From Oscillospiraceae bacterium (lineage in GTDB: Bacteria; Bacillota; Clostridia; Oscillospirales; Oscillospiraceae), in the NCBI GenBank assembly GCA_017435245.1, contig JAFSFK010000131.1, positions 1 to 26,311 on the forward strand: 26,311 nucleotides of DNA, written 5' to 3'. Below are positions 9,540 through 17,225 of the stretch, one piece after another. The stretch's first letter is position 1. Each line of letters starts with the position of its first letter. Under the pieces are notes generated by a model. It was not told where the DNA came from, searched no databases, and was given only the letters and a program-made list of their open reading frames with translations. The translations under genes were made by a program, and so were the position numbers.

Positions 9540-10529
9540 TCAACATTCTTCCTTGATCTCATCACACAGATGACAGGCCACCTTGTGTTCCCCACCCAGA
9601 CAGTGAAGCTGGGGAACTTCCGTTGCACAGCGCTCGGTGGCATAGGGGCAGCGGGTATGGAACCGGCAGCCGGAGGGGGGATTCACGGGACTGGGGATAT
9701 CGCCCTCCAGAATGATCCGATCACTCTTTTTCTTACCCACCATCGGGATGGCGGACAGAAGCGCCTTGGTGTAGGGATGCTGGGGATTCTCGAAAATATC
9801 CTTACGGGTTCCGATCTCCACCACCTTGCCCAGATACATAATGGCCAGCCGGTCACAGATATGCTCCAGAACGGAAAGGTCGTGGGATACGAACATATAA
9901 GTCAGCTTCAGTTCCTTTTGCAGATGCGCCAGCAGATTCAGGATCTGGGCACGGACGGAAACGTCCAGAGCGGATACCGCTTCATCGCAGAACAGCAGCT
10001 TGGGGTTGGTGGTCAGGGCACGGGCAATGACGATTCTCTGACGCTGTCCGCCAGAGAACTCGTGGGGAAACCGGTCAACATAGGAAGGATCCAGGCCTAC
10101 CAGTTCCATCATTTCCCTGACCTTTTCCATTCGCTCAGCCTTGGTCTTATAGGTCTTGTTCACCAGCAGAGGCTCTTCAATGAGCTGACCCACCTTCATA
10201 CGGCCGTCCAGCGCACTGAAGGGATCCTGGAACACGATCTGCATATTCCGGCGGTGGGGCTTCATCTGCTTGTGGTTCAGCTTGGTGATGTCCTCATCCT
10301 CAAACCAGATCTCACCCTCGGTGGCATCGATCAACCGCAGCATCGTCCGCAGCAGGGTGGACTTGCCGCAGCCGGACTCGCCGGCAATTCCCAGGGTCTC
10401 ACCTTCGTACAGCACCATATCCACACCGTCCACAGCCTTGACATAGCGCTGCTTTTCAAAGATCCACTTTTTCACAGGGAACCACTGCTTGATGCCGGTT
10501 GCCTGCATCAACACTTTTTTCTCACTCAC
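9540..10529 (-). CDS. Peptide ABC transporter ATPase, OppF/DppF type
   Basis: This 329-residue cytoplasmic ATPase powers peptide import together with the ATPase encoded just upstream. The start is a GTG at 10529 with AGGAGG eight to nine bases before it; it overlaps the upstream gene by 8 bases, suggesting translational coupling. Motifs: Walker [10 protein letters not shown] at 50-58, Q-loop Gln101, signature FSGGQ at 158-162, Walker B LLFCDE at 178-183, and the switch His216 in VSHD. The C-terminal oligopeptide-transporter domain has H-P-Y-T-K-A-L-L and a cluster of cysteines (C-R-F-x-x-R-C-P-x-A-x-x-x-C, plus a later Cys) typical of Opp/Dpp ATPases. Related Dpp systems have been reported to hold an iron-sulfur cluster there. 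A more upstream in-frame ATG lacks a well-placed ribosome site. Confidence 0.94.
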   Translation of the reverse strand: MSEKKVLMQATGIKQWFPVKKWIFEKQRYVKAVDGVDMVLYEGETLGIAGESGCGKSTLLRTMLRLIDATEGEIWFEDEDITKLNHKQMKPHRRNMQIVFQDPFSALDGRMKVGQLIEEPLLVNKTYKTKAERMEKVREMMELVGLDPSYVDRFPHEFSGGQRQRIVIARALTTNPKLLFCDEAVSALDVSVRAQILNLLAHLQKELKLTYMFVSHDLSVLEHICDRLAIMYLGKVVEIGTRKDIFENPQHPYTKALLSAIPMVGKKKSDRIILEGDIPSPVNPPSGCRFHTRCPYATERCATEVPQLHCLGGEHKVACHLCDEIKEEC

Positions 10530-11532
10530 AGCAGCTTCCCTCCTCTTGCGCATATTGCCAGCAACGCACCTTATGCCCGCCACCCAGGTCTACCAGGGGA
10601 GGCTTACAGCCGTGGCACTGCTCCGTGGCGTACTTACACCGGGGAGCAAACACACAGCCTTCCGGGAAATGTCCGGAGGGAGGCACCACGCCGGGAATGG
10701 TAGGCAGATCGCCGTACTGTCCAAATTTGGGCAGCGTGCTGAGCAAACCTTCTGTATAGGGGTGCTTGGTATCGGCAAAAATATCGTCTACGTTTGCCTC
10801 TTCCATCACCTCACCGCAGTACAGCACCAGCACCCGGTCGCACATCTCGGACACAACGCCCAGATCGTGGGTGATGAACATAATGGCAGTACCCAGCTCC
10901 TGCTGAAGCTGCCGCATCAGATCCAGGATCTGCGCCTGGATGGTCACGTCCAGAGCGGTGGTAGGCTCGTCAGCGATCAGCAGCTCCGGCCGGCAGGCCA
11001 GTGCCATTGCGATCATAATTCTCTGACGCATACCGCCGGAGAGCTGATAGGGATATTCCCGCATCCGCTGCTCAGGCTCCGGGATCTTGACCATCTTCAT
11101 CATTTCCACAGCGTGCTTCCAGGCTTCCTGTTTATTCATACCCTGGTGGAGACGGAAGCTCTCCATCAGCTGGTCACCCACGGTGTACACCGGATTGAGG
11201 GAGGTCATAGGCTCCTGGAAGATCATAGACATCCGGTTGCCACGGATGGACTGCATTTCTTTTTTCTTCAGCTCCAGCACCTCGATGCCGTGGAGCTTGA
11301 CGCTGCCCTGGATCCGGCCGGGAGGGGTCTGCACCAGCCGCATCACGGAAAGAGAGGTCATACTCTTACCGCAGCCGGATTCTCCCACGATGCCCAGAGT
11401 CTCACCCTTATGTACCTCAAAGGTAATGCCGTTGAGGATCTTGACAGAGTCATAATCGTTATCAAACCACAGCTGAAGGTCATCGACCTGCAGCACAGTT
11501 TCATTTTCCTGCATAATGGTATCTTTTTCCAT
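10522..11532 (-). CDS. Peptide ABC transporter ATPase, OppD/DppD type
   Basis: This 336-residue ATPase is the partner of the OppF-like subunit; the two form the nucleotide-binding heterodimer of the importer. The ATG at 11532 follows AAGGAGG by seven bases. Motifs: Walker [10 protein letters not shown] at 50-58, [10 protein letters not shown] around the Q-loop, signature LSGGM, Walker B LLIADE with the D-loop TTALD, and ITHD for the switch His. The C-terminal oligo_HPY region contains [10 protein letters not shown] and C-K-Y-A-T-E-Q-C, again the cysteine cluster of this family. The gene starts 12 bases after the stop of the second permease. Confidence 0.94.
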   Translation of the reverse strand: MEKDTIMQENETVLQVDDLQLWFDNDYDSVKILNGITFEVHKGETLGIVGESGCGKSMTSLSVMRLVQTPPGRIQGSVKLHGIEVLELKKKEMQSIRGNRMSMIFQEPMTSLNPVYTVGDQLMESFRLHQGMNKQEAWKHAVEMMKMVKIPEPEQRMREYPYQLSGGMRQRIMIAMALACRPELLIADEPTTALDVTIQAQILDLMRQLQQELGTAIMFITHDLGVVSEMCDRVLVLYCGEVMEEANVDDIFADTKHPYTEGLLSTLPKFGQYGDLPTIPGVVPPSGHFPEGCVFAPRCKYATEQCHGCKPPLVDLGGGHKVRCWQYAQEEGSCCE

Positions 11533-11544
11533 ACTGCTGCCTCC

Positions 11545-12387
11545 TTAATTCAGTCTGGGATCCAGCAGATCACGCAGGCCGTCGCCCAGCAGGACGAAGC
11601 CGAACACCGTCAGGCAGATAGCGCCTACTGCGAAGAAGGACAGGTGAGGCAGCACAAACATCAGCGTCTGGCCCTCCTGCACGATACCGCCCCAGCTGGG
11701 GATGATGGGGTTCAGACCCACACCCAGGAAGGACAGGGCGGTCATAGAACCGATAGAGCCTGCCAGACCGCCGCCCAGACGGACCCACAGGTAATTGCTG
11801 ATATTGGGCAGCACATGGCGGAACAGCGTCCGGATCTCGCTGGCACCCATGGCCTTGGCACTTTCGATGTACTCCTTCTCCCGGACGAAAATGACCTGGT
11901 TACGCATAGCACGGGAGACACCGGGGATGGCGTTTAAGGACATCGCCAGCACCAGCTGGGGAACACCGGAACCCAGGGCGCTGACGATCATCAGGTTCAT
12001 CAGCAGTCCCGGGATGGTCGCATAGGCATCCAGAAAACGCATCAACACTTTTTCCACTTTTTTGAAGTAGCCGCAGAGCATACCCAGGATAGTACCCACA
12101 ACAGTCACCACCGCCTGGGTGATGATGGCCACCGCCAGCGTATTGCGGGAGCCGTAAAGGATCCGGGACCAAATGTCACGGCCGTAGAAGTCCAGACCCA
12201 TAATATGCTCGGAAGAGGGCAGCTCCTTTGCCCGGGACATATCCTGCTTGTAAGGATCGTGCTGTGTCAGCAGCGGAGCAAAAACAGAACAGAATACCAC
12301 CACCGCAATGATGATGATACCTGCGATCAGGCGTCCGTATTTCTTTACGAAACGCAGGGGCTTCATTCTTTTCTTTTGGGTTTTCAC
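11545..12387 (-). CDS. Peptide ABC transporter permease, OppC/DppC type
   Basis: This 280-residue inner-membrane permease has an N-terminal cytoplasmic basic segment, a first transmembrane helix at about residues 18-38, the extracytoplasmic H-I-M-G-L-D-x-x-G-R-D-I-W-S-R motif, and then five further hydrophobic segments. The EAA coupling motif (E-Y-I-E-S-A-K-A-M-G-A-S, then H-V-L-P-N), which docks on the ATPases, is clear. It ends with G-D-G-L-R-D-x-x-D-P-R, the standard OppC C-terminus. The start is a GTG at 12387 preceded by AAGGAGG. That site overlaps the TAA of the upstream permease, so the two are probably translationally coupled. Confidence 0.94.
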   Translation of the reverse strand: MKTQKKRMKPLRFVKKYGRLIAGIIIIAVVVFCSVFAPLLTQHDPYKQDMSRAKELPSSEHIMGLDFYGRDIWSRILYGSRNTLAVAIITQAVVTVVGTILGMLCGYFKKVEKVLMRFLDAYATIPGLLMNLMIVSALGSGVPQLVLAMSLNAIPGVSRAMRNQVIFVREKEYIESAKAMGASEIRTLFRHVLPNISNYLWVRLGGGLAGSIGSMTALSFLGVGLNPIIPSWGGIVQEGQTLMFVLPHLSFFAVGAICLTVFGFVLLGDGLRDLLDPRLN

Positions 12388-12399
12388 GATGCGCCCTCC

Positions 12400-13356
12400 T
12401 TATTCGTACTCAATACGGGGATCCACCAGCTTGTAAACGATATCGTTGATCAGGTTGGTGGCCAGACCGATAAATGCGGTAAACAGCACAATGGCCGTTT
12501 CCTGAGGGTAATCCCGGCGGGTCAGGCTATCCAGTGCCAGACGGCCCATACCACGGATGTTGAACACCTTCTCCGTAATACTTGCACCGCCCACAGCGCC
12601 GACAAAGGAACCGATGACCATACTGCCGGTAACAGAAATGGTGTTTTTCAGAGCATGCTTATAGTAGATCATCCGCTCAGGCAGACCCTTTGCCCGGGCG
12701 GTACGGATATAGTCCTGATTCAGCACATCCAGCATTGCGCTGCGGGTATGCCGGGCAAGACCGGCAACGCCGCCAAGACCTGTCATCAGCGCAGGCAGCA
12801 GCACGCAGTACAAGGCGTTCCAGAATCCGCCCTTGGCTATGTAGGTATAACCCAGCGCCGGGAACCAGCCCAGCTTAAAGGCCAGGAAGTAAACGCCCAG
12901 CAGGGACAGACAGAATCCGGGTATGACCATCAGAATCAGCGAGCCGAAGGTCAGGCTGTAATCCAGCAATGAGTTTCTCTTGACAGCACAGATCACGCCT
13001 ACCGGGATGGCAGTGAGCATATGGATGACAAAGTAGGTCCAGCCATACATCAGAGTAGGCTCCATCACATTCAGGATGTTCTGGATGACGGGGTTGCCAT
13101 CATAGTAGGAAGTACCCCAATTGCCGGTGACAACGTCCTTAATGTAGCGCACATACTGGACAACAATGGGGTCATTCAGACCCAGCTCTTCCTCCAGCGC
13201 CTCCACATTTTCCACCGTAAGCTCAACGCCCATATCCTGCAGCATTCCCACTGCGGGGCTGCCGGGGACTACTCGCATCAACACAAAAACGATCGTTAAA
13301 ATGATCCATAGGGTGGGGATCATCAGCAGCAATCGCTTCAAAATAAACTTGCCCAT
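12400..13356 (-). CDS. Peptide ABC transporter permease, OppB/DppB type
   Basis: First gene of the importer operon: a 318-residue inner-membrane permease that forms the translocation pore with the OppC-type subunit. The N-terminus (K-F-I-L-K-R-L-L-L-M-I-P-T-L, then V-F-V-L-M-R-V-V-P-G) is characteristic of OppB. Hydrophobic helices follow, with the coupling motif D-Y-I-R-T-A-R-A-K-G-L near residue 230. It ends D-P-R-I-E-Y-E. The ATG at 13356 has AGGAGG six bases before it. A near-consensus promoter lies about 45-70 bases upstream, so the transporter has its own transcription start rather than depending on the aldehyde dehydrogenase gene. Confidence 0.94.
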   Translation of the reverse strand: MGKFILKRLLLMIPTLWIILTIVFVLMRVVPGSPAVGMLQDMGVELTVENVEALEEELGLNDPIVVQYVRYIKDVVTGNWGTSYYDGNPVIQNILNVMEPTLMYGWTYFVIHMLTAIPVGVICAVKRNSLLDYSLTFGSLILMVIPGFCLSLLGVYFLAFKLGWFPALGYTYIAKGGFWNALYCVLLPALMTGLGGVAGLARHTRSAMLDVLNQDYIRTARAKGLPERMIYYKHALKNTISVTGSMVIGSFVGAVGGASITEKVFNIRGMGRLALDSLTRRDYPQETAIVLFTAFIGLATNLINDIVYKLVDPRIEYE

Positions 13357-13398
13357 TGTTTCCTCCTGACGGCATATTTTCTCATTTTTCCATTTTAC

Positions 13399-13427
13399 AT
13401 TTTACGTTTTTTGCATTCTTTTGTCAA
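13399..13427 (-). promoter_or_regulatory. Sigma-A-type promoter of the peptide-transporter operon
   Basis: On the minus strand, a perfect -35 TTGACA (13427-13422) is followed by a 17-base spacer and a -10 TAAAAT (13404-13399). Transcription would start near 13392, giving a leader of about 35 bases to the oppB-type gene. The surrounding AT-rich sequence fits a strong promoter. Confidence 0.75.
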
Positions 13428-13489
13428 CGAATAACAACTCCCCCGGTCCACTTTCGCAAACTTACCACCGCTATCGTAAAATCACCCTC

Positions 13490-13505
13490 AAAATAACGTT
13501 ATTTT
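13490..13505. promoter_or_regulatory. 16-bp perfect palindrome upstream of the transporter promoter, candidate operator
   Basis: AAAATAACGTTATTTT is its own reverse complement. It sits about 60 bases upstream of the -35 of the transporter promoter and 22 bases past the stop of the aldehyde dehydrogenase gene. It is AT-rich with no GC stem, so it is not a normal terminator. An activator or repressor dimer site is possible. Confidence 0.4.
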
Positions 13506-13526
13506 CATATGGACAGTTGTCTTGCA

Positions 13527-14960
13527 TCAGTATACGCTTTTCAAAACAATGGTCTTAACCTTCACCATTTCCTGCAGGGTAAACATCGTTCCCTCAGAGC
13601 CCACGCCGGACATTTTGTGGCCGTTGAAGGGCTGCTGGGTCAAGCGGTAGTTGCCGTTTCCGCCCACCACGCAGGCACCGGCGTCCACCGCAAGGGCAAA
13701 TTTCATCGCCTTCTTAAAATCCTTGGTGAGGATGCCCGAGGACAGACCGTACCGTGAGCTGTTGGCAATGGCGATGGCCTCCTCCAGTGTAGCGAAGCCG
13801 ATCACCGGGAACACAGGACCAAAGACCTCCTCATCGGTGGCGATGCTGCTGTCTGCAGGAACGTTGGTCAGCACTGTAGGCGTAACAAAGCAACCGTTGC
13901 GGCTGCCGCCGCACAGAAGCTTGGCACCCTGTACGATGGCCTTCTCGATTTGGCTGACGATCTTTATGGCAGCCTTTTCGTTGATCACAGGACCCACCTG
14001 GGTCTGGGGATCCATAGGATCACCCAGCTTCATTGCCTGCAGCGCCTTAGCCAGGCGCTTTGCAAATTCATCCTTAATGGAATTGTGGACGATAAAACGC
14101 TTGGTGGCACAGCAGATCTGACCGGCATTGGCAATTCGTCCGCCCAGTGCCTGTGCCACAGCCTCATCGATATCGATATCGTCAAAAATGATCAGCGGAT
14201 CGTTTCCACCCAGCTCCAGAGAGTATGCTTTCAACTGGGCTGCGCACAGCTTTGCCACGTGGATGCCCACCTGGGTACTGCCGGTGAGGGTAACACCTGC
14301 CACTCTGGGATCTGCTGCCAGGGCATCGCCCACCACGCCGCCGGCACCGGTGATGCACTGTGCGGCATTTCCGGGCACACCGGCTTCCAGTAAAAGCTTG
14401 GTCATCATCATCGTAGCACCGGGAGTATCAGAAGCAGGCTTTAAGATCACACTGTTGCCTGCGCACAGAGCCGCCGCTGCCTTGTGGGAAAACAAAACAC
14501 CGGGGAAATTGAAAGCGCAGATGGCTGCAATCACGCCCAGAGGCTCATACACCGTGAAGCACACATCGCCCACGCCACGGGGTTCGGGGCTCAGGGGGAT
14601 GGTCTTGCCGTACATCGTCCGTGCCTCGGCAATATACAGCCGGAAGGCATCCTTCACACGGCCCACCTCGCCCAAAGCCTGGGCAAAGGGCTTGCCGCCC
14701 TCGATGGCCATAGTCCTGGCGATCTTCTCTTCGTTTTCCTGGGCCAGAAGAACGAATTTCTCCAAAATCTCCATCCGCTTGTGGAAGGGAATGGCCGCCC
14801 ATTCCTTCTGACCCTGCACCGCATTGGCGATGACGGTCTGAACATCCTCCAACGCAGCACTGGGGACGGTATCGATCACCGCACCGGTGGCGGGGTTAAT
14901 ATTTTCATATACGGCACCGTTGGAAGCATCCACTTCCCTGCCGCCGATGAGCATTTTCAT
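13527..14960 (-). CDS. NAD(P)-dependent aldehyde dehydrogenase
   Basis: This 477-residue cytoplasmic enzyme oxidises an aldehyde to a carboxylate. The ATG at 14960 is preceded by AAGGAGG at seven bases. Active-site elements of the ALDH superfamily are all present: Asn151 in A-F-N-F-P-G, the cofactor-site Lys in V-I-L-K-P-A, Gly228 in L-T-G-S-T-Q-V-G, general base Glu249 in S-L-E-L-G-G-N-D, and nucleophile Cys283 in G-Q-I-C-C. The C-terminus P-F-N-G-H-K-M-S-G-V-G-S-E-G also matches. It is downstream of a DapA-superfamily lyase and an Ldh2-type dehydrogenase, as expected for oxidation of a semialdehyde such as 2-oxoglutarate semialdehyde or a lactaldehyde; the actual substrate is unknown. A 168-bp repeat element separates it from the other two genes. 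Confidence 0.93.
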   Translation of the reverse strand: MKMLIGGREVDASNGAVYENINPATGAVIDTVPSAALEDVQTVIANAVQGQKEWAAIPFHKRMEILEKFVLLAQENEEKIARTMAIEGGKPFAQALGEVGRVKDAFRLYIAEARTMYGKTIPLSPEPRGVGDVCFTVYEPLGVIAAICAFNFPGVLFSHKAAAALCAGNSVILKPASDTPGATMMMTKLLLEAGVPGNAAQCITGAGGVVGDALAADPRVAGVTLTGSTQVGIHVAKLCAAQLKAYSLELGGNDPLIIFDDIDIDEAVAQALGGRIANAGQICCATKRFIVHNSIKDEFAKRLAKALQAMKLGDPMDPQTQVGPVINEKAAIKIVSQIEKAIVQGAKLLCGGSRNGCFVTPTVLTNVPADSSIATDEEVFGPVFPVIGFATLEEAIAIANSSRYGLSSGILTKDFKKAMKFALAVDAGACVVGGNGNYRLTQQPFNGHKMSGVGSEGTMFTLQEMVKVKTIVLKSVY

Positions 14961-14989
14961 ATCGGTTCCTCCTTAAATAAACACATCCT

Positions 14990-15157
14990 AATTCCGATTT
15001 AACGCTCTGACGAGCGAATTGAAAATTGAAAGTTGAAAATTGTTGTATTTTCCTTCGGAAAATAATTTAAATCGTCGGCGTAGCCGACACAATCATTTTC
15101 AATTTTCCATTTTCCATTTTCAATTATTATCGAGCGTCAGCTCGATAAACCGGAATT
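14990..15157. repeat. 168-bp palindromic repeat element inside the catabolic operon (MITE/REP-like)
   Basis: The ends AATTCCGATTTAACG (from 14990) and CGATAAACCGGAATT (to 15157) are imperfect inverted repeats. Each carries a small hairpin next to it: CGCTC-TGAC-GAGCG on the left and CGAGC-GTCA-GCTCG on the right. The two hairpins differ at their stems but both still pair, a sign of compensatory change. Inside are runs of ATTGAAA on the left and of TTTTCAA/TTTTCCA on the right that also pair, a TTTTCC-TTC-GGAAAA-type hairpin near 15048-15062, and GTCGGC-GTA-GCCGAC at 15074-15088. No ORF. It fills most of the 207-base gap between otherwise tightly packed genes. Confidence 0.7.
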
Positions 15158-15167
15158 TGATCTATCA

Positions 15168-16211
15168 TTAAATGGTGCAGGCTTCCAGGTCAAGGCCGGT
15201 CATTTCCGCCAGCTGACGGGCAGCCGCCTCGGTAGCCTCGGGCAGCTGCAGACCCTCCTGCACCGCCTTGTCATAGCTGAGCCAGTTGGGTTCGCCGGGA
15301 TAGAAGATCTTGTCCGAGCCCAATGCCTTGGGGGCATCCACGATGGCCCGGGTATACTCCTCCAGACGGCTGGCAAACTGCATGGGATCCATCATCTTGT
15401 TCACATCGATGACCAGCATGGTATGTCCCAGATTGGACTGGGTCTCGGGAGGAGAGAACAGCCAGCTGCGGATATCAAAGCTGCCGCCGGAGAGCACCGT
15501 AGTCAGCGTCTCCACCAGGAAGGCCAGACAGTAGCCTTTGTGGGCGGACATAGGACTCATAGAGAAATTGTTGCCCTGAGGATCATTGGTGGGCAAGCCG
15601 TTCTCGTCCACCACCCAGCCATCGGGGACCTTCTTACCTTCTTTCTGATACTGCACCACCTTCAGCTTCGCCACCTGACTCAGGGCGATATCCATAAAGA
15701 TAGGGTGCTGACCCTGCCGGGGCAGCGCATAAGAAATGGGGGCATTGCCGATGATGTTTCCCTTGCCGCCGGGCACGCACATCAGCTTATTGGTATTGCT
15801 CATTGCCAGCGCCAAGTAACCCTTTTCCGCAGCATATACCGAATAGCAGCTGCAGGCGCCGAAGTGGCCGCTGTCGCTGACGGTAACAATGGCCATACCC
15901 ATTTCGCTGGCCTTTTTCATCGCCAGATCCATGGCGTAACGGCCGTTGTACATACCGAAGCCACCGTTGCCGCTGAGCCGCACCCAAGTAGGACCTTCGG
16001 TGATCACGATAGGGGTAGACTGTCCATCCAGACCGCCGGCTCGCATCTTGTTTAAGTACTTGGGAAGATTCACCGTGCCGTGGGTGGTGATGCCGAACAT
16101 ATCCGTCATCACACAGCAGTCAGCGACCGCCTCTGCCGCTTCCTCCTTCAGACCGCTGAGGATCAGCGCCTGACGGCAGAATTCTTTATATTTTTTGGTA
16201 TCAACGATCAT
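15168..16211 (-). CDS. Ldh2/MDH2-type NAD(P)H-dependent oxidoreductase (malate/lactate dehydrogenase family)
   Basis: This 347-residue enzyme of the YiaK/DpkA/ureidoglycolate dehydrogenase superfamily interconverts 2-oxo acids or cyclic imino acids and their reduced forms with NAD(P)H. The start is the ATG at 16211, which overlaps the TGA of the upstream lyase gene in an ATGA arrangement. His44 in T-T-H-G-T-V-N-L-P-K-Y matches the family's proposed catalytic histidine. S-G-H-F-G at 114-118, S-N-T-N-K near 138, P-G-G-K-G-N at 147-152 and S-A-H-K-G-Y-C-L-A at 222-230 are the other family signatures. Substrate cannot be assigned: malate, sulfolactate, diketogulonate, ureidoglycolate and delta1-pyrroline-2-carboxylate enzymes all look like this. 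Translational coupling to the lyase suggests the two act consecutively or on related compounds. Confidence 0.9.
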   Translation of the reverse strand: MIVDTKKYKEFCRQALILSGLKEEAAEAVADCCVMTDMFGITTHGTVNLPKYLNKMRAGGLDGQSTPIVITEGPTWVRLSGNGGFGMYNGRYAMDLAMKKASEMGMAIVTVSDSGHFGACSCYSVYAAEKGYLALAMSNTNKLMCVPGGKGNIIGNAPISYALPRQGQHPIFMDIALSQVAKLKVVQYQKEGKKVPDGWVVDENGLPTNDPQGNNFSMSPMSAHKGYCLAFLVETLTTVLSGGSFDIRSWLFSPPETQSNLGHTMLVIDVNKMMDPMQFASRLEEYTRAIVDAPKALGSDKIFYPGEPNWLSYDKAVQEGLQLPEATEAAARQLAEMTGLDLEACTI

Positions 16212-17140
16212 AATACACTCTCCACTCCTTCTGCCTGAAAGGTCTCGGCGCACAGAGCCATCTGCTTGTGGATCTTCTCAGCCTCCTGAGGATTCACGCC
16301 GTCCTGAGGCCGGAGCACCCGCTCACTCATAAAGCCCATAGTGGATACAGCGTACTTAACAGCAGCTGTTCCGTTCTTGGCGCTGGCATAGACAGAACCT
16401 GCCAGACAGATCAGCTTATTGAACTTGCGCATCAGCTCCACATCGCCGGTAAGGGACGCCTTGTAAGCCTCCACAAAGACCTTGGGATACATGGATGCCA
16501 TACCGGGTACACAGCCGTCACAGCCCAGCAGCGCAGAGGGCATGTACTGCACCGGCGTGCCGTTGAGCACAGAAAAATCCTCCCGGTCAGCAAGGGCATT
16601 GCAGACCTTGACCGTATCGTTGAAGTTGGCGGCGCTGTCCTTGTAGGCCTTCACCCCATCGATATCCGCCAGAGCGGAAACCGTGGCAGGCTCGATCTTC
16701 TCCACCACGAAGGAGGGGATGTTGTAAGCCACCAGATCGATATCCACTTCTTTTGCCACATCCTCAAACAGTCGGATGATCTCACCCTGGGAGGTGTGGC
16801 GGTCATAGAACACGGGAGTGATGACCGCTGCGTCACAGCCGCAGTCGGCGATGCGCTTGATGTTCTCAATGACCCGCTTGGTGGAGGTATCCATCACGCC
16901 GGCAAACACCTTAGCCTTGCCCTTGCACACATCCGCAGCGATCCGGATGGCACGGTCACGCTCTGCCTGGGTCAGCGCCATCGTTTCACCCAGGGTACCG
17001 CAGGCAAAGACGCCGTGAACGCCGTTGTCCAGCAGATACTTTATGAGGGTACGATAGCCCTGTTCGTCGACAGTCTCATCTTCCAACACGGGAGTCAGTA
17101 CCGGAACGGTGATGCCGCTGTATTTCTTCTGAATGATCAT
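16208..17140 (-). CDS. DapA-superfamily lyase/dehydratase (Schiff-base aldolase), probably not true DHDPS
   Basis: This 310-residue (beta/alpha)8 class I aldolase-family enzyme should form a Schiff base with a 2-oxo acid. The ATG at 17140 is preceded by AAGGAG; an in-frame TTG eight codons up overlaps that site and is unlikely. Visible motifs: G-T-L-G-E at 48-52 (usually G-T-T-G-E), Tyr112 in T-P-V-F-Y, Tyr139 in Y-N-I-P, and Lys167 in Y-K-D-S-A-A-N-F as the Schiff-base lysine. True dihydrodipicolinate synthase has Arg after N-[VI]-P-[SG] for binding aspartate semialdehyde. Here Phe follows (N-I-P-S-F-V), and the second Thr of the GTTGE loop is Leu. A catabolic role fits better: a keto-deoxy sugar acid aldolase/dehydratase, hydroxy-pyrroline-carboxylate deaminase or similar. 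First gene of the operon, divergent from the AraC regulator. Confidence 0.9.
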   Translation of the reverse strand: MIIQKKYSGITVPVLTPVLEDETVDEQGYRTLIKYLLDNGVHGVFACGTLGETMALTQAERDRAIRIAADVCKGKAKVFAGVMDTSTKRVIENIKRIADCGCDAAVITPVFYDRHTSQGEIIRLFEDVAKEVDIDLVAYNIPSFVVEKIEPATVSALADIDGVKAYKDSAANFNDTVKVCNALADREDFSVLNGTPVQYMPSALLGCDGCVPGMASMYPKVFVEAYKASLTGDVELMRKFNKLICLAGSVYASAKNGTAAVKYAVSTMGFMSERVLRPQDGVNPQEAEKIHKQMALCAETFQAEGVESVL

Positions 17141-17169
17141 AAAATCCTTCTCCTTTTTTTTCAAAAATC

Positions 17170-17198
17170 TTGACCGGCTCTGCCGGGGTTGTTATAAT
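17170..17198 (+). promoter_or_regulatory. Promoter of the AraC-type regulator gene, with an inverted repeat in the spacer
   Basis: TTGACC (17170-17175), a 17-base spacer and a perfect TATAAT (17193-17198) lie just ahead of the regulator's start at 17226. CCGGC-TCT-GCCGG (17174-17186) sits across the -35/spacer boundary and could be an operator. The intergenic gap to the lyase gene is only 85 bases, so a protein bound here could affect both directions. No clear minus-strand promoter for the lyase operon was found. Confidence 0.7.
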
Positions 17199-17225
17199 CA
17201 GCACAAAGAAAGGAAGTGCTGTTTT

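Noticed and set aside
7722..10703. 993-codon plus-strand open frame
   Set aside because: It is antisense to the substrate-binding protein and ATPase genes, which have full families, ribosome sites and motifs; the plus product is His/Gln/Leu-rich noise.
10489..11937. 482-codon plus-strand open frame
   Set aside because: Antisense to the OppD- and OppC-type genes; no domain, no ribosome site.
14990..15157. CRISPR-like or tRNA-like structure in the operon gap
   Set aside because: Repeats are short A/T-rich runs without regular spacers, and the hairpins do not form a cloverleaf.
16208..17140. True dapA for lysine synthesis
   Set aside because: The substrate-binding Arg and the second Thr of the GTTGE loop are missing, and the neighbours are catabolic dehydrogenases rather than lysine-pathway genes.
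16268..17173. 301-codon plus-strand open frame opposite the lyase gene
   Set aside because: The minus-strand frame has all DapA-superfamily catalytic motifs; the plus frame is composition-driven.
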